Positions 1-9,078 of a stretch of 64,000 bases of DNA are shown one piece after another. Each line of letters opens with the position of its first letter. The stretch's first letter is position 1. The stretch lies in contig NZ_RBKS01000001.1 of the NCBI RefSeq assembly GCF_003634555.1, positions 3,100,001-3,164,000 of the forward strand, read 5' to 3'. Under the pieces are notes generated by a model. It was not told the DNA's origin. It saw nothing but the letters and a program-made list of their open reading frames with translations, and did not search any database. This DNA is from Frondihabitans australicus. Its GTDB lineage: Bacteria; Actinomycetota; Actinomycetes; Actinomycetales; Microbacteriaceae. The position numbers and the translations under genes were made by a program.

Positions 1-1916
1 ACGACCTTCACCTGCGTGATCGTGGTGGCGACCTGGGAGCCGACCTGCCCGATCTCGGAGGCGAGGCCGCTCGGGTTGTCGGCCCACGCCGTCGACGAGA
101 GCGCCAACGCCCGCAGCCTCGTCTTCGCGGTCACGGTCGCGGGGGTCGCGAGGGCGGTGGCGAACTGGTCGAGCTGCTGCTCGGCCTTGACGAGCGGCGT
201 CAGGGCGTCGACGCGGCTGTCGGAGGCCGAGCGGCTGACGAGCGAGGCGCTCGACGACTCGGCGGAGGCCGCGGCCTGCAGCGAGACGGTCTTCACCCAG
301 GTCAGCTTCGACAGGGCCGTGAGGGCGTCGCCGAAGCGCGTGCCGGTGGTCGCCCAGTTGCGGCCGAGTGTGGCGAAGAGCGTGCGGGAGTCGCTGGGCC
401 GCTCGTGCGTGAGGGTCGCCAGCTCGGAGCTCAGCTGGGCCATGTCGCTCGAGAACTCGGTGTCGTCGCCGGCGGTGGATGCGTCGCGGAGGAGGCCGGA
501 GAGCGTGTCGTCGGAGACCAGAACGTGCTCGCCGCTGACGGTCGCGGCGGCGTTCTCGGTGGTCGACCCCGACATCTTCACGTTCGACGACGAGAGGATC
601 GTCGTCGCGTTGCCGCTCTTGGTGATGACGCCGAGATCGCCGCTGGCCACCGTGTCGTCGACCGGCCATGCCACGCCCTTCATCGTGTAGCCGAAGGCGA
701 GGAGCGACCGGGTGGTGGGGGTCGTCGTGGTCGGGGGGATCGTCGTCTGAGTCGGGCTCGGGGTGCTCGTGTCGGTCGGCGAGGACGTCGCGCTCGACCT
801 CGCGTTCTTGTCGCCCGCGCCGGTGCCGGAGCCGTTGCCCGAGCTGTTGCCGCCCGTGGTGTCGGTGTTGCCGCTCGTACCGCCGGACGTCGCGCCCTGT
901 CCGGTGCCGGTCGTCTTGTAGGCGTCGGGGTCCTTCTTCTGCTGCGCCGCGATCTCGGAGGCGAAGTCGATCGGGCCCGTCACCTGATCGGCCCCGGCCT
1001 GGCTGAGCGCCGAGAGGTCGGCGTCGGCGTAGGCGAGGCCGAAGGTCTGGTTGGGCGCGGTCTCGAGGCGCTTCAGCCACACGACGGCGCTGGGCGGGGC
1101 GTCGTTGCCGAGGATCCGGATCGACGCGAGGATCATCGGGTCGATACCGATGGCGACGGGCTTGCCGCGCACCGCGTCGAGCTCCTGCGTCAGGATGCCG
1201 TTGGAGGACGTGTACGACGCCAGTGCGTCGCTCGAGATGAGCCCCGACGTCGACTCGGGCACCGTGATCGGCACGGCGATCGCCAGGTTGGTCGCCTCGA
1301 AGCTGTCGTTGGGATAGTAGACGACGCTCGAGTGGACCTCGCTGAGCGGGGTGTCGCCGATGCTGTAGCGGGCGCCGAAGGCCTTCGCGCCCCAGTCGCT
1401 GCCGTTGAGCGCGACGGTGTCGGCGGGAAGCGTGACCTTGATCGCGGCACTGGTCGCGCCGGCTTTGATCGCCGGGACGTTCACGCTGGTCATGAAGACG
1501 CCGAGGGTGTCGGTCATGACGTCGTCGGAGCGGTCGAACCACGCCTCCAGCGCCGACCTCGACGCGAAGGTCGCCCGGTCGAGGAACACGTTGACGTAGC
1601 CGACGCCCAGGTCTTTCGACGTGCCGTTGTGCACGGTCACCGTCGCGGTGACGCCCTGGTCGGTCTTGACGACGCCGTCGTTCGCCGGCGACAGGTCGAC
1701 CGTGATCGGGTTCGCGCTCGAGGCGGCGGCAGTCGTGACGCCGGCGGTCGGAGTCGCCGTGGCGCTCGGACTAGTCGTGCCAGCGCTGGTCGTCGTGCCC
1801 GAGCCGGCCGCCGCGCTCGGACCACCCGTGTCGGCGCTCGCCAGAGACCCCGGCAGGCCGAGCGTGAGCGCGAGGGCCGCCAGGGCTGCGACGGCGAGGG
1901 CAGGCACAGTTCTCAT
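1..1916 (-). CDS. DUF6049-like secreted/membrane protein (3' end outside window)
   Basis: Starts at ATG 1916 and reads leftward out of the window, so the C-terminus is missing. The N-terminus is a clear signal peptide (MRTVPALAV followed by an Ala/Leu-rich stretch and a GSLASA-like cleavage region). After it come a Ser/Thr/Ala-rich linker, an Ig-like segment (TVTVHNGTSKDLGVGYVNVF) and, in the middle, a Gly/Ser/Thr/Pro low-complexity insert (about 1650-700 on the coding strand direction). A large signal-peptide protein divergent from the CCA-adding enzyme is where actinobacteria usually carry the DUF6049 family, next to murJ. The biochemical role is unknown, and the cell-envelope location is inferred from the signal peptide. 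Family call from composition and gene order, not from a search. Confidence 0.75.
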   Translation of the reverse strand, partial: MRTVPALAVAALAALALTLGLPGSLASADTGGPSAAAGSGTTTSAGTTSPSATATPTAGVTTAAASSANPITVDLSPANDGVVKTDQGVTATVTVHNGTSKDLGVGYVNVFLDRATFASRSALEAWFDRSDDVMTDTLGVFMTSVNVPAIKAGATSAAIKVTLPADTVALNGSDWGAKAFGARYSIGDTPLSEVHSSVVYYPNDSFEATNLAIAVPITVPESTSGLISSDALASYTSSNGILTQELDAVRGKPVAIGIDPMILASIRILGNDAPPSAVVWLKRLETAPNQTFGLAYADADLSALSQAGADQVTGPIDFASEIAAQQKKDPDAYKTTGTGQGATSGGTSGNTDTTGGNSSGNGSGTGAGDKNARSSATSSPTDTSTPSPTQTTIPPTTTTPTTRSLLAFGYTMKGVAWPVDDTVASGDLGVITKSGNATTILSSSNVKMSGSTTENAAATVSGEHVLVSDDTLSGLLRDASTAGDDTEFSSDMAQLSSELATLTHERPSDSRTLFATLGRNWATTGTRFGDALTALSKLTWVKTVSLQAAASAESSSASLVSRSASDSRVDALTPLVKAEQQLDQFATALATPATVTAKTRLRALALSSTAWADNPSGLASEIGQVGSQVATTITQVKV

Positions 1917-2007
1917 AAGGGCATAGCGAGTCTAGGGAATGACGCTTGCGAACCCTGGGTGCCCCGGCGGACCTGTGGACAACTCGCCTGTGGCAGGCTG
2001 GTGCGTC

Positions 2008-3435
2008 ATGGATACCGTCGCCGCGGCCGTCGAGCGGCTCGACCGACTCGCGGCCACCCCGCGCGTGCACGCGCTCGCCACCGCCTTCGAGAAGGCTGGC
2101 CACGAGCTGGCTCTCGTGGGCGGCCCTGTGCGCGACGCCTTCCTCGGCCGCGCTGTCAACGACTACGACTTCACGACGTCGGCGACGCCCGACGAGATCC
2201 TCGCGATCGTCACGCCCCTCGCCTCGGCGACGTGGGACGTCGGCCGTGACTTCGGCACTATCGCCGCCCGGGTCGACGGCGAGACGGTCGAGATCACGAC
2301 CTACCGAAGCGACGTCTACGACGGTGAGACCCGCAAGCCCGAGGTGGCGTTCGGCGACACGCTCGAGGGCGATCTGATCCGCCGCGACTTCACCGTCAAC
2401 GCCATGGCGCTCCGCCTGCCGCAGCGCGTGCTGGTCGACCCGTCCGGCGGCGTCGAAGACCTCCTCGCCGCCACCCTCAAGACGCCAGGAGCCGCGGAAG
2501 ACTCCTTCCGCGACGACCCCCTCCGCATGATGCGCGCCGCCCGCTTCACCTCGCAGCTCGGGTTCACCGTGGCCGACGACGTGCGCCAGGCGATGACGGA
2601 CCGCGCGCAGACCCTGTCAATCGTGTCGATCGAGCGGGTGAACGACGAGCTGTCGAAGCTGCTCAAGACCGACGACCCGGTGCCCGGCGTCCGGCTCCTG
2701 GTCGAGACCGGCATCGCCGCCCTCGTGCTGCCCGAGCTGCCCGCCACGATGCTCGAGCGCGACGAGCACCACCACCACAAGGACGTCTACGAGCACTCGC
2801 TCACCGTGCTGTCGCAGGCGATCGGCTACGAGAAGGAGCGACACCCGGGCGAGGCGCCCGATCTCACGCTCCGCCTGGCTGCCCTGCTGCACGACATCGG
2901 CAAGCCGACCACCCGCCGCCTGGAGCCGGGCGGCGTCGTCACCTTCCACCACCACGACGTCGTCGGTGCGAAGCTCGCGAAGAAGCGCCTCAAGGCCCTC
3001 CGCTACGACAACGACACGATCGCGTCGGTGTACCGGCTGATCGAGCTGCACCTCCGCTTCTTCGGCTACACCGAGGGCGGCTGGACCGACTCGGCCGTCC
3101 GCCGCTACGTGCGCGACGCCGGGCCCGAGCTCGAGCGCCTGCACATGCTCACGCGCGCCGACGTCACCACGCGCAACCGTCGCAAGGCCGACCGCCTCGG
3201 GTTCGCCTACGACGACCTCGAGCAGCGGATCGCCGAGCTCCGCGAGCAGGAGGAGCTCGACTCGCTCCGCCCCGACCTCAACGGCGACCAGATCCAGCAG
3301 ATCCTCGGCCTCAAGCCGTCGCGCGAGGTGGGCGAGGCCTACCGGTTCCTGCTCGAGCTGCGCACCGACGAGGGGCCGCTCGGCGAGGAGGAGGCCACGC
3401 GGCGTCTGCTCGAGTGGTGGTCGGCCCGATCCTGA
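2008..3435 (+). CDS. cca: CCA tRNA nucleotidyltransferase
   Basis: Adds or repairs the 3'-terminal CCA of tRNAs in the cytoplasm. The N-terminal class II nucleotidyltransferase head has the GG motif (LVGGPVRDAFLG, residues 37-47) and the metal-binding DYD (52-54). The RRDFTVNAMAL and DPLRMMRAARF segments of the neck follow. A C-terminal HD domain carries LLHDIGKP (HD near 295). Length about 475 residues, normal for actinobacterial HD-containing CCA enzymes. An in-frame ATG at 1939 would add 23 residues without family character. ATG 2008 (MDTVAAAVERL) is preferred because the family sequence begins right after it. The gene is divergent from the DUF6049-like gene; the spacer 1917-2007 presumably holds both promoters. 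Confidence 0.93.
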   Translation: MDTVAAAVERLDRLAATPRVHALATAFEKAGHELALVGGPVRDAFLGRAVNDYDFTTSATPDEILAIVTPLASATWDVGRDFGTIAARVDGETVEITTYRSDVYDGETRKPEVAFGDTLEGDLIRRDFTVNAMALRLPQRVLVDPSGGVEDLLAATLKTPGAAEDSFRDDPLRMMRAARFTSQLGFTVADDVRQAMTDRAQTLSIVSIERVNDELSKLLKTDDPVPGVRLLVETGIAALVLPELPATMLERDEHHHHKDVYEHSLTVLSQAIGYEKERHPGEAPDLTLRLAALLHDIGKPTTRRLEPGGVVTFHHHDVVGAKLAKKRLKALRYDNDTIASVYRLIELHLRFFGYTEGGWTDSAVRRYVRDAGPELERLHMLTRADVTTRNRRKADRLGFAYDDLEQRIAELREQEELDSLRPDLNGDQIQQILGLKPSREVGEAYRFLLELRTDEGPLGEEEATRRLLEWWSARS

Positions 3436-3572
3436 GCCCCTCGGGTGGTGGTCCGGCAAGCTTTCCCGTACTCTAGGAAGGTTGCTCGGGGCATCTCTGC
3501 CCTGCGCACATGCACATACCCTCCTGCTGCAGAGAGCCTGCGGCCGTTAAGTCCGAAGGAGGTGGGTTACGC

Positions 3573-3977
3573 ATGCACCAGTACGAACTGATGGTGATCC
3601 TTGACCCCGAGATCGATGAGCGCACCGTCGCTCCGAGCTTGGACAAGTTCCTCAACGTCATCCGCAACGACGGCGGCACGATCGACAACGTCGACATCTG
3701 GGGCCGTCGTCGCCTCGCCTACGAGATCAAGAAGAAGAGCGAGGGCATCTACGCCGTCGTGAACCTGACCGCTGAGCCGGCGTCCACCGCCGAGCTCGAC
3801 CGTCAGCTCGGTCTCTCCGAGGCCGTCCTCCGCACCAAGGTGCTCCGCGCCGAGGAGGGCATCGAGATGGTCGCCAAGGCCAAGAAGCTCGCCGACGAGA
3901 AGGCCGCCCGCAAGGCCGCTGCCCCGTCCAAGGCTCCTGCCGCCGCCGCCGCTTCGACCGCTTCGGCTGCCGAGTAG
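3573..3977 (+). CDS. rpsF: 30S ribosomal protein S6
   Basis: Component of the 30S central domain that binds S18. The protein starts [16 protein letters not shown] and contains the S6 signature region [16 protein letters not shown]. The C-terminal tail is Lys/Ala-rich, which is usual in actinobacteria. ATG 3573 is chosen because a strong Shine-Dalgarno (AAGGAGGT, 3556-3563) lies 9 bases upstream; an upstream in-frame ATG at 3510 would add unrelated residues. First gene of the rpsF-ssb-rpsR-rplI operon; the next start lies 3 bases after its stop, so translation is probably coupled. Confidence 0.97.
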   Translation: MHQYELMVILDPEIDERTVAPSLDKFLNVIRNDGGTIDNVDIWGRRRLAYEIKKKSEGIYAVVNLTAEPASTAELDRQLGLSEAVLRTKVLRAEEGIEMVAKAKKLADEKAARKAAAPSKAPAAAAASTASAAE

Positions 3978-3980
3978 ATC

Positions 3981-4538
3981 GTGGCCGGCGAAACCGTCAT
4001 CACCGTCGTGGGCAACCTGACGGCCGACCCCGAGCTGCGCTACACGCAGAACGGCCTGGCTGTCGCGAACTTCACGATCGCGTCGACCCCCCGCACGTTC
4101 GACCGCGCGTCGAACGAGTGGAAGGACGGCGAGGCGCTCTTCCTGCGTGCCAGTGTGTGGCGCGAGTTCGCCGAGCACGTCGCCGCCTCGCTGACCAAGG
4201 GCTCCCGCGTCATGGCGCAGGGTCGCCTCAAGCAGCGCTCCTACCAGGACCGCGAGGGCCAGAACCGCACGTCCATCGAGCTGGAGGTCGACGAGATCGG
4301 CCCCTCGCTCCGCTACGCCACCGCTCAGGTCACGCGCGCCTCGTCGTCGCGTGACGGCGGCGGCCAGTTCGGCGGGGGCGCGCCCCGCCAGCAGGTCGGC
4401 GGCAACGGCGGCGGGGCTCCTGCTCAGTCGCAGGAGCCGTGGGGTCAGCCCGCCGGCAACGGCGGCTCGGCCGGTGGCTCGGGCGGCGATGTCTGGAGCA
4501 CGCCTGGCGGCACCTACGACGACGAGACCCCCTTCTAG
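3981..4538 (+). CDS. ssb: Single-stranded DNA-binding protein
   Basis: Binds single-stranded DNA during replication and repair. GTG start 3 bases after rpsF. The OB-fold covers about residues 1-110 ([19 protein letters not shown], then [20 protein letters not shown]). A Gly/Gln/Pro-rich linker follows, ending in the acidic tip DDETPF that recruits partner proteins. Length 185 residues, typical for actinobacterial SsbA. It lies between rpsF and rpsR, the standard bacterial arrangement. Confidence 0.97.
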   Translation: MAGETVITVVGNLTADPELRYTQNGLAVANFTIASTPRTFDRASNEWKDGEALFLRASVWREFAEHVAASLTKGSRVMAQGRLKQRSYQDREGQNRTSIELEVDEIGPSLRYATAQVTRASSSRDGGGQFGGGAPRQQVGGNGGGAPAQSQEPWGQPAGNGGSAGGSGGDVWSTPGGTYDDETPF

Positions 4539-4583
4539 GCCTCGTCACCCCCTCTTCATCTTTTACTGAAAGCGAAAACCACA

Positions 4584-4844
4584 ATGGCTGGAAAGAGCAG
4601 CGGCGACCGCCGCAAGCCCCTCCGCGGAAAGGGCGGCAAGAACGCCGCTCCCGCGAAGGCGATCCGCGTCGGCGTCATCGACTACAAGGACGTCGCGACC
4701 CTCCGCAAGTTCATCTCCGAGCGCGGCAAGATCCGCGCCCGCCGCATCACCGGCGTGTCCGTCCAGGAGCAGCGGCTCATCGCCCGTGCCGTCAAGAACG
4801 CGCGCGAGATGGCCCTTCTCCCCTACGCCGGCTCCGGCCGCTGA
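4584..4844 (+). CDS. rpsR: 30S ribosomal protein S18
   Basis: Small-subunit protein that pairs with S6. The 86-residue product has the S18 core ([17 protein letters not shown], then [23 protein letters not shown]). The basic, Gly/Lys-rich N-terminus is normal. It is preceded by an A-rich spacer (CTGAAAGCGAAAACCACA) with a weak Shine-Dalgarno GAAAG. Third gene of the rpsF operon. Confidence 0.97.
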   Translation: MAGKSSGDRRKPLRGKGGKNAAPAKAIRVGVIDYKDVATLRKFISERGKIRARRITGVSVQEQRLIARAVKNAREMALLPYAGSGR

Positions 4845-4861
4845 TCGGCAGGGTTCTTCTC

Positions 4862-5314
4862 ATGAGCAAAGTAATTCTCATCCACGAGGTCACCGGCCTC
4901 GGCTCGGCCGGTGACGTCGTCGACGTCAAGAACGGCTACGCCCGCAACTACCTCGTCCCCCAGGGCTTCGGCGTGCCGTGGACCCGCGGTGGCGAGAAGC
5001 AGGTCGAGCAGATCCGCTCGGCCCGCGCCACGCGCGAGCTCAAGACGATCGAGGAGGCGAAGGACATGAAGGCCCGCCTCGAGGCCGTCACGATCACGCT
5101 TCCCGTCAAGACGGGCCAGGGCGGTCGCCTGTTCGGCTCCGTCAAGCCCGCCGATGTCGCCTCGGCCGTCGAGGCCCAGGGCGTCGGCACGATCGACAAG
5201 CGCAAGGTCGAGATCCCGACCGCCATCAAGCTGACCGGTGACCACGAGGCCACCATCCGTCTGCGTGAGGACGTCGTCGCGACCATCGCCCTCAAGGTCG
5301 TCTCGGCCAAGTAG
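4862..5314 (+). CDS. rplI: 50S ribosomal protein L9
   Basis: Binds 23S rRNA at the base of the L1 stalk. The 150-residue product starts [20 protein letters not shown] and has the L9 signature G-x2-G-x4-V-x2-G-Y-x2-N-x-L-x-P (residues 13-34). An internal helix and the C-terminal domain ([28 protein letters not shown]) follow. ATG 4862 lies 17 bases after rpsR. Last gene of the operon, followed by a hairpin at 5353-5390. Confidence 0.97.
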   Translation: MSKVILIHEVTGLGSAGDVVDVKNGYARNYLVPQGFGVPWTRGGEKQVEQIRSARATRELKTIEEAKDMKARLEAVTITLPVKTGQGGRLFGSVKPADVASAVEAQGVGTIDKRKVEIPTAIKLTGDHEATIRLREDVVATIALKVVSAK

Positions 5315-5352
5315 TACGGCTCTGCGGCCGCCTCGGCGGCCGTGAACCGACA

Positions 5353-5390
5353 CCGGTAGCGGTGCGTGCTCAGGCACGTGCCGCTACCGG
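5353..5390 (+). terminator. Probable terminator of the rpsF-rplI operon
   Basis: Perfect 10-bp stem: CCGGTAGCGG (5353-5362) pairs with CCGCTACCGG (5381-5390). After a two-base mismatch, inner pairing continues with CGTGC/GCACG. Followed by CGTTTAAGG, only a short T run. It lies 39 bases after the rplI stop. Confidence 0.65.
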
Positions 5391-5461
5391 CGTTTAAGGG
5401 GCCAGACGGCAACGATTGCGCGGCGTTGTCTACTCGCGCGGGGGACACGCTGTCAAGAGTT

Positions 5462-5659
5462 TTGTGCACAGGATCGATGATCGCCGCACAACCTTCAACT
5501 GACTCTTTACACTACTTTGCCCACAATGGGTGTGGATTCAGAAATCCCTGGTCAGAGTGGGTTATGTCGCTCAAAAAACTTTGAAGTCCACAGTTTTATC
5601 CACAGTTGTCCCCAGACTTTCCCGGCGTTTCTCCCACATTCTCCACATCGTTATCCACA
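5462..5659 (+). promoter_or_regulatory. DnaA-box cluster upstream of dnaB
   Basis: Two perfect DnaA boxes TTATCCACA lie at 5596-5604 and 5651-5659. One-mismatch relatives of TTATCCACA/TTGTCCACA lie at 5462-5470 (TTGTGCACA), 5517-5525 (TTGCCCACA), 5606-5614 (TTGTCCCCA) and 5639-5647 (TTCTCCACA). All are on the same strand, in DNA visibly less GC-rich than its surroundings. The approximately 560-base spacer 5315-5877 otherwise shows only the terminator hairpin and no credible gene. A DnaA-responsive control region for dnaB is the simplest reading; no dnaA, dnaN or rpmH is nearby, so oriC is not claimed. Confidence 0.6.
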
Positions 5660-5877
5660 GGGGCATTTGGTGCGGTGGGGGTCATGTCCCTAGTGTGTGA
5701 CAGCGCCCTTCAGGGGGGAGCGAAATCGTCGTTCGGGGGATTCAGCAGGGGCCTTCGAATCGGTGATTTCGTGCGCCCTCGCGGCGTGTTCCGCGGTTCC
5801 GCCGACGAGGGTGTCGGAGGGTGGCGGTAGACATCATTTCAGCAGCAACCCGTCCCCCGCCGTTTCAGGAGGCCACC

Positions 5878-7296
5878 GTGTCGATCGCCCATCTCGGACT
5901 CGCACCGAGCGACGCCGGCGACGCCCGGGGCGACTCGAACTACGAGGGTTCGGGGTCGGGCTACAACGGCGGATACGACCGTCGCACTCCCCCGCACGAC
6001 CTCCTGGCCGAGCAGAGCGCGATCGGCGGCATGCTGCTGTCGAAAGACGCCACGGCCGACGTCATCGAGACGGTGCGCGCGGCGGACTTCTACCTGCCGA
6101 AGCACGAGGTCATCTTCAACGCGATCATGGGTCTGTACTCGCACGGCGAGCCGACCGACGTTATCGCCGTCACCGACGAGCTGACGAAGGCCGGCGAGCT
6201 GTCGCGGGCGGGCGGCGCGGAGTACCTCCACACGCTCACGGGGCTCGTGCCGACGGCGGCGAACGCGGGCTACTACGCCTCGATCGTGGCCGAGAAGGCG
6301 GTGCTTCGCCGCCTCGTGGAGGCGGGCACGCGCATCGTGCAGATGGGCTACGCGAGCGAAGGCGAGGTGCTCGACCTCGTCAACAACGCGCAGGCCGAGG
6401 TCTACAACGTCGCGGGTGGCGTGCAGACCGAAGACTACGTGCCGCTCACCGATGCGGTGACGTCGGCCATCGACGAGATCGAGGCGGCCGCCGGCCGCGA
6501 CGGGCAGATGACGGGGGTGCCCACGGGGTTCGCGCAACTCGACGCGCTCACGAACGGCCTGCATCCTGGTCAGCTGATCATCATCGCGGCACGACCCGCG
6601 CTCGGTAAGTCGACTCTGGCGCTCGACCTGTGCCGTGCGGCGTCGATCAAGCACAACGAGCCCAGCGTCTTCTTCTCGCTCGAGATGGGCCGCTCCGAGA
6701 TCGCCATGCGCCTCATGTCGGCCGAGTCGAGCGTGCCGCTGCAGAACATGCGCAAGGGCACCGTCGACGCCCGCGACTGGACCACCATCGCGCAGACCCG
6801 CGGCCGGATCAACGACGCCCCCTTCTACATCGACGACTCGCCCAACATGACCCTGGTCGAGATCCGGGCGAAGTGCCGTCGTCTCAAGCAGCAGGTCGGG
6901 CTCAAGCTCGTCGTCATCGACTACCTGCAGCTGATGACCTCGGGCAAGAAGGTCGAGAGCCGTCAGCAGGAGGTCTCGGAGTTCTCGCGTGCCCTGAAGC
7001 TCATGGCGAAAGAGCTGCAGGTGCCCGTCATCGCCCTGTCGCAGCTCAACCGTGGCCCCGAGCAGCGCGCCGACAAGAAGCCGGCGATCTCCGACCTCCG
7101 CGAGTCGGGTTCGCTCGAGCAGGACGCCGACATGGTGATCCTGCTGCACCGCGAGTCGGCCTACGAGAAGGACAACCCGCGTCAGGGCGAGGCCGACTTC
7201 ATCGTCGCCAAGCACCGCAACGGCCCGACCGACACGATCACCGTTGCCTTCCACGGCATGTTCTCGCGGTTCGTGGACATGCCTTCGATGTCGTAG
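5878..7296 (+). CDS. dnaB: Replicative DNA helicase DnaB
   Basis: Hexameric 5'-3' helicase that opens the replication fork. The N-terminal DnaB domain begins near PPHDLLAEQSAIGGMLLS. A RecA-like C-terminal ATPase follows, with Walker A ARPALGKST (about residue 237-245), Walker B LKLVVIDYLQL (about 345) and the ALSQLNRGPEQR / DLRESGSLEQDADMV motifs. GTG 5878 is preferred because AGGAGG sits at an ideal distance (5867-5872); an in-frame GTG at 5821 would add 19 residues with no ribosome site of that quality. No intein is visible: the ATPase motifs are contiguous. Confidence 0.95.
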   Translation: MSIAHLGLAPSDAGDARGDSNYEGSGSGYNGGYDRRTPPHDLLAEQSAIGGMLLSKDATADVIETVRAADFYLPKHEVIFNAIMGLYSHGEPTDVIAVTDELTKAGELSRAGGAEYLHTLTGLVPTAANAGYYASIVAEKAVLRRLVEAGTRIVQMGYASEGEVLDLVNNAQAEVYNVAGGVQTEDYVPLTDAVTSAIDEIEAAAGRDGQMTGVPTGFAQLDALTNGLHPGQLIIIAARPALGKSTLALDLCRAASIKHNEPSVFFSLEMGRSEIAMRLMSAESSVPLQNMRKGTVDARDWTTIAQTRGRINDAPFYIDDSPNMTLVEIRAKCRRLKQQVGLKLVVIDYLQLMTSGKKVESRQQEVSEFSRALKLMAKELQVPVIALSQLNRGPEQRADKKPAISDLRESGSLEQDADMVILLHRESAYEKDNPRQGEADFIVAKHRNGPTDTITVAFHGMFSRFVDMPSMS

Positions 7297-7306
7297 TTGT
7301 TGTCGA

Positions 7307-7374
7307 TTCTCACGTTCGATTGCCAATTCTCACTTTCCGTTGCCAGACGAATTTTTGGCAAGAAATCGTGAGAA
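7307..7374. repeat. Three copies of a 19-nt repeat just after dnaB
   Basis: Copy 1, 7307-7325: TTCTCACGTTCGATTGCCA. Copy 2, 7327-7345: TTCTCACTTTCCGTTGCCA. Copy 3, 7356-7374, inverted: its reverse complement is TTCTCACGATTTCTTGCCA. All share TTCTCAC, six variable bases, then TTGCCA. They start 11 bases after the dnaB stop and precede a recombinase-like gene, so recombinase arm-type sites or an integration remnant are the leading options. A repressor operator array is the alternative. The rest of 7297-7554 shows no gene. Confidence 0.6.
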
Positions 7375-7554
7375 GTGCTTCGCGCTCGGGCTTCCACTCG
7401 GTATCGCGAGTTCTGTCGACGGGAAAAGAAATGGTCCTTCCCAGATGATGAGGTCCTGTTCGCGACGGATCGGACGGTTTAATGTGCCGGCCGAGTCGTC
7501 GTGGACGATGGCACACATTGAGTCGTTGGTCATCTCGTTTGTCAGATCGGTTGG

Positions 7555-8484
7555 TTGTCGTTGAGTCGGAGTCGATCTGACGTCGGTTTGATCGTTGTGT
7601 TTCGTGACTGGCTCAGGGCTACGTATGAGCTGAGTGATTCCGAGCTCGAGGCGATGTGGGCTCTTCCCTTCGATCCGCGTGACGTTTCGTCTTTCCTCGC
7701 CTATCTTTCGACGAGCGTCTCGAGTGACGGCCGCAGTCGGCTAACAGCCGCCGTTGCTCGCAATTTTCTTGACGCTGTTTTTATCGACAATGAAAGTAAG
7801 GGATTTTCCCGGCGAAGGCGCCCGGGTAGTCGGAATGGGCTACTCATGGAGCTTGGTCTGCTGCCAGCTACCGCGCCCGATTTTGAGCTTGGAGTGCTGA
7901 GGCCGGCGTTGAACGATGACGATTTACGAACGGTTCTGTCGAGCATGGCCAACGTGAGCGGCCGAGGAGCGCGAGGTGCCGTTGGTTGTTCAACGCTGAT
8001 CTTGATGGCCAGAGCGACGGGGTTGGGCATGAGGCAGTTGTTGGCGGTCAGGCGAGAGCACATCAGGGCGTCCGACCGTGGGTTGTCTCTTGTCATATCG
8101 GGCTCTCAGGCAGTACCCCGGCATGTTTTCACCATCGATAGGGCTCCTATCCCGCTTGTCTGTACGCCTTGTGCCCTATCGAGGTGGTTCGCGGTATCGG
8201 CCAGTGCCATTAGTGATTCCGAGATCATCTCTGCAAAGAGGCGTGCCGCGTCCGACGTGCATCAGTGTTTTGACCTGGGTGTCTTTGCGTCCGCTGGTGG
8301 CAAGGTTTTTGATCGACTAGGTCGGGGGCATAATGGCGGATCCGGCAGCATCCGTGTGGCCACCGCGAGTCAGGCAGTCCATTGGCACTTGAATCGGGCG
8401 GGGCTTCAAGGTGGTCCTTACTCCCTCCGCTCGGTGATTCAAGGTGGGGTCTGTCAGGAATCTTGTGTAACTGCGTCGGCGTGA
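7555..8484 (+). pseudogene. Degenerate tyrosine recombinase/integrase-like gene, probably frameshifted at the 3' end
   Basis: The layout matches phage-integrase-type recombinases: an N-terminal core-binding region (DVSSFLAYLSTS), a linker LRPALNDDDLRTVLSSM, the first-Arg box region STLILMARATGLGMRQLLAVRREHI, CTPCALSRWF, and a terminal HLNRAGLQGGPYSLRS resembling the H-x2-R box. The usual Arg after GL is Gly, and the His of H-x2-R is Tyr. After this box the frame ends early. A different frame continues to about 8579 with GCGMEKITHEQRHSVV, resembling the C-terminal G-H/R-H box, so a one-base indel near 8430-8450 is likely. Base composition is less GC-rich than the neighbours, a sign of transfer. 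The start is uncertain: TTG 7555, or GTG 7597 just before FRDWL. Probably inactive. Confidence 0.5.
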
Positions 8485-8579
8485 CGTCCGCGGCCATCGG
8501 CTGCGGGATGGAGAAAATCACGCATGAGCAGAGACATTCGGTGGTCATCGTGCTTCCTCTCCTCTCGTTTTTGCCGTGA

Positions 8580-9045
8580 AGGCGACTCGTCGCCGCTAGG
8601 GCGGGAGGGTGTAACGCAACCCGGCAGAGGGGAGAGATTTGCGGCGAGAAACGCGGAGCGTGCGACCACGTGCCGATAATCTCGGAGGAGCCGGCCGCGC
8701 AGCGGCTTGCGAGGAGCCTGGACGTCCGTAAGCTGCCGAAGGCTTCACGGCAGAACAACGCGACCAATGGGCATGCAGCGCCGCGAGGTGCCTCCTCCGG
8801 AGCGCAGCGACTCACCCGGAGGGCGGAGCGGCCCGTGCGTCCGCCTCGACCCGGCGACGCTCTGGCTTTTGCTCGCAGGGATGGTCAACTGGCCCCTCGC
8901 TCTCACCCGAGTCGCTCGGGTGACGATCCGCACCGACGCCGATGCGCTAACCCGCCAACGGGCGCTCCTGGTCGAGTGTGCGCGCCGCATCTTCGGAGAG
9001 ACCCCGCAATCTTCTGGCGCTGAGTCTTTCATCACTTACGATCTT
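8580..9045. other. Spacer with no credible gene
   Basis: About 470 bases between the recombinase remnant and the tetR operator. Open frames exist but have shadow-like Arg/Pro/Ala composition and no ribosome sites. The only structure noticed is a short palindrome, GGCGACTCGTCGCC (8581-8594). Confidence 0.4.
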
Positions 9046-9065
9046 GTTCGTTACGAACATGTTCG
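9046..9065. promoter_or_regulatory. Palindromic operator in front of the tetR gene
   Basis: Two overlapping palindromes lie just before the start codon: GTTCGTTACGAAC (9046-9058, one mispaired centre) and the perfect CGAACATGTTCG (9054-9065). The position, 14 bases upstream of ATG 9079, fits an autoregulatory TetR-family operator that would also control the downstream flavin genes. Confidence 0.6.
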
Positions 9066-9078
9066 CTGCTCTTGGAGC

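Noticed and set aside
5462-5659. DnaA-box cluster as the chromosomal origin oriC
   Set aside because: dnaA, dnaN and rpmH are not in the window and only two boxes are perfect; a dnaB control region is simpler. GC skew of the genome would decide.
8670-9023. Arg/Pro-rich frame upstream of the tetR gene as a coding gene
   Set aside because: No ribosome site, shadow-like composition, no motif.
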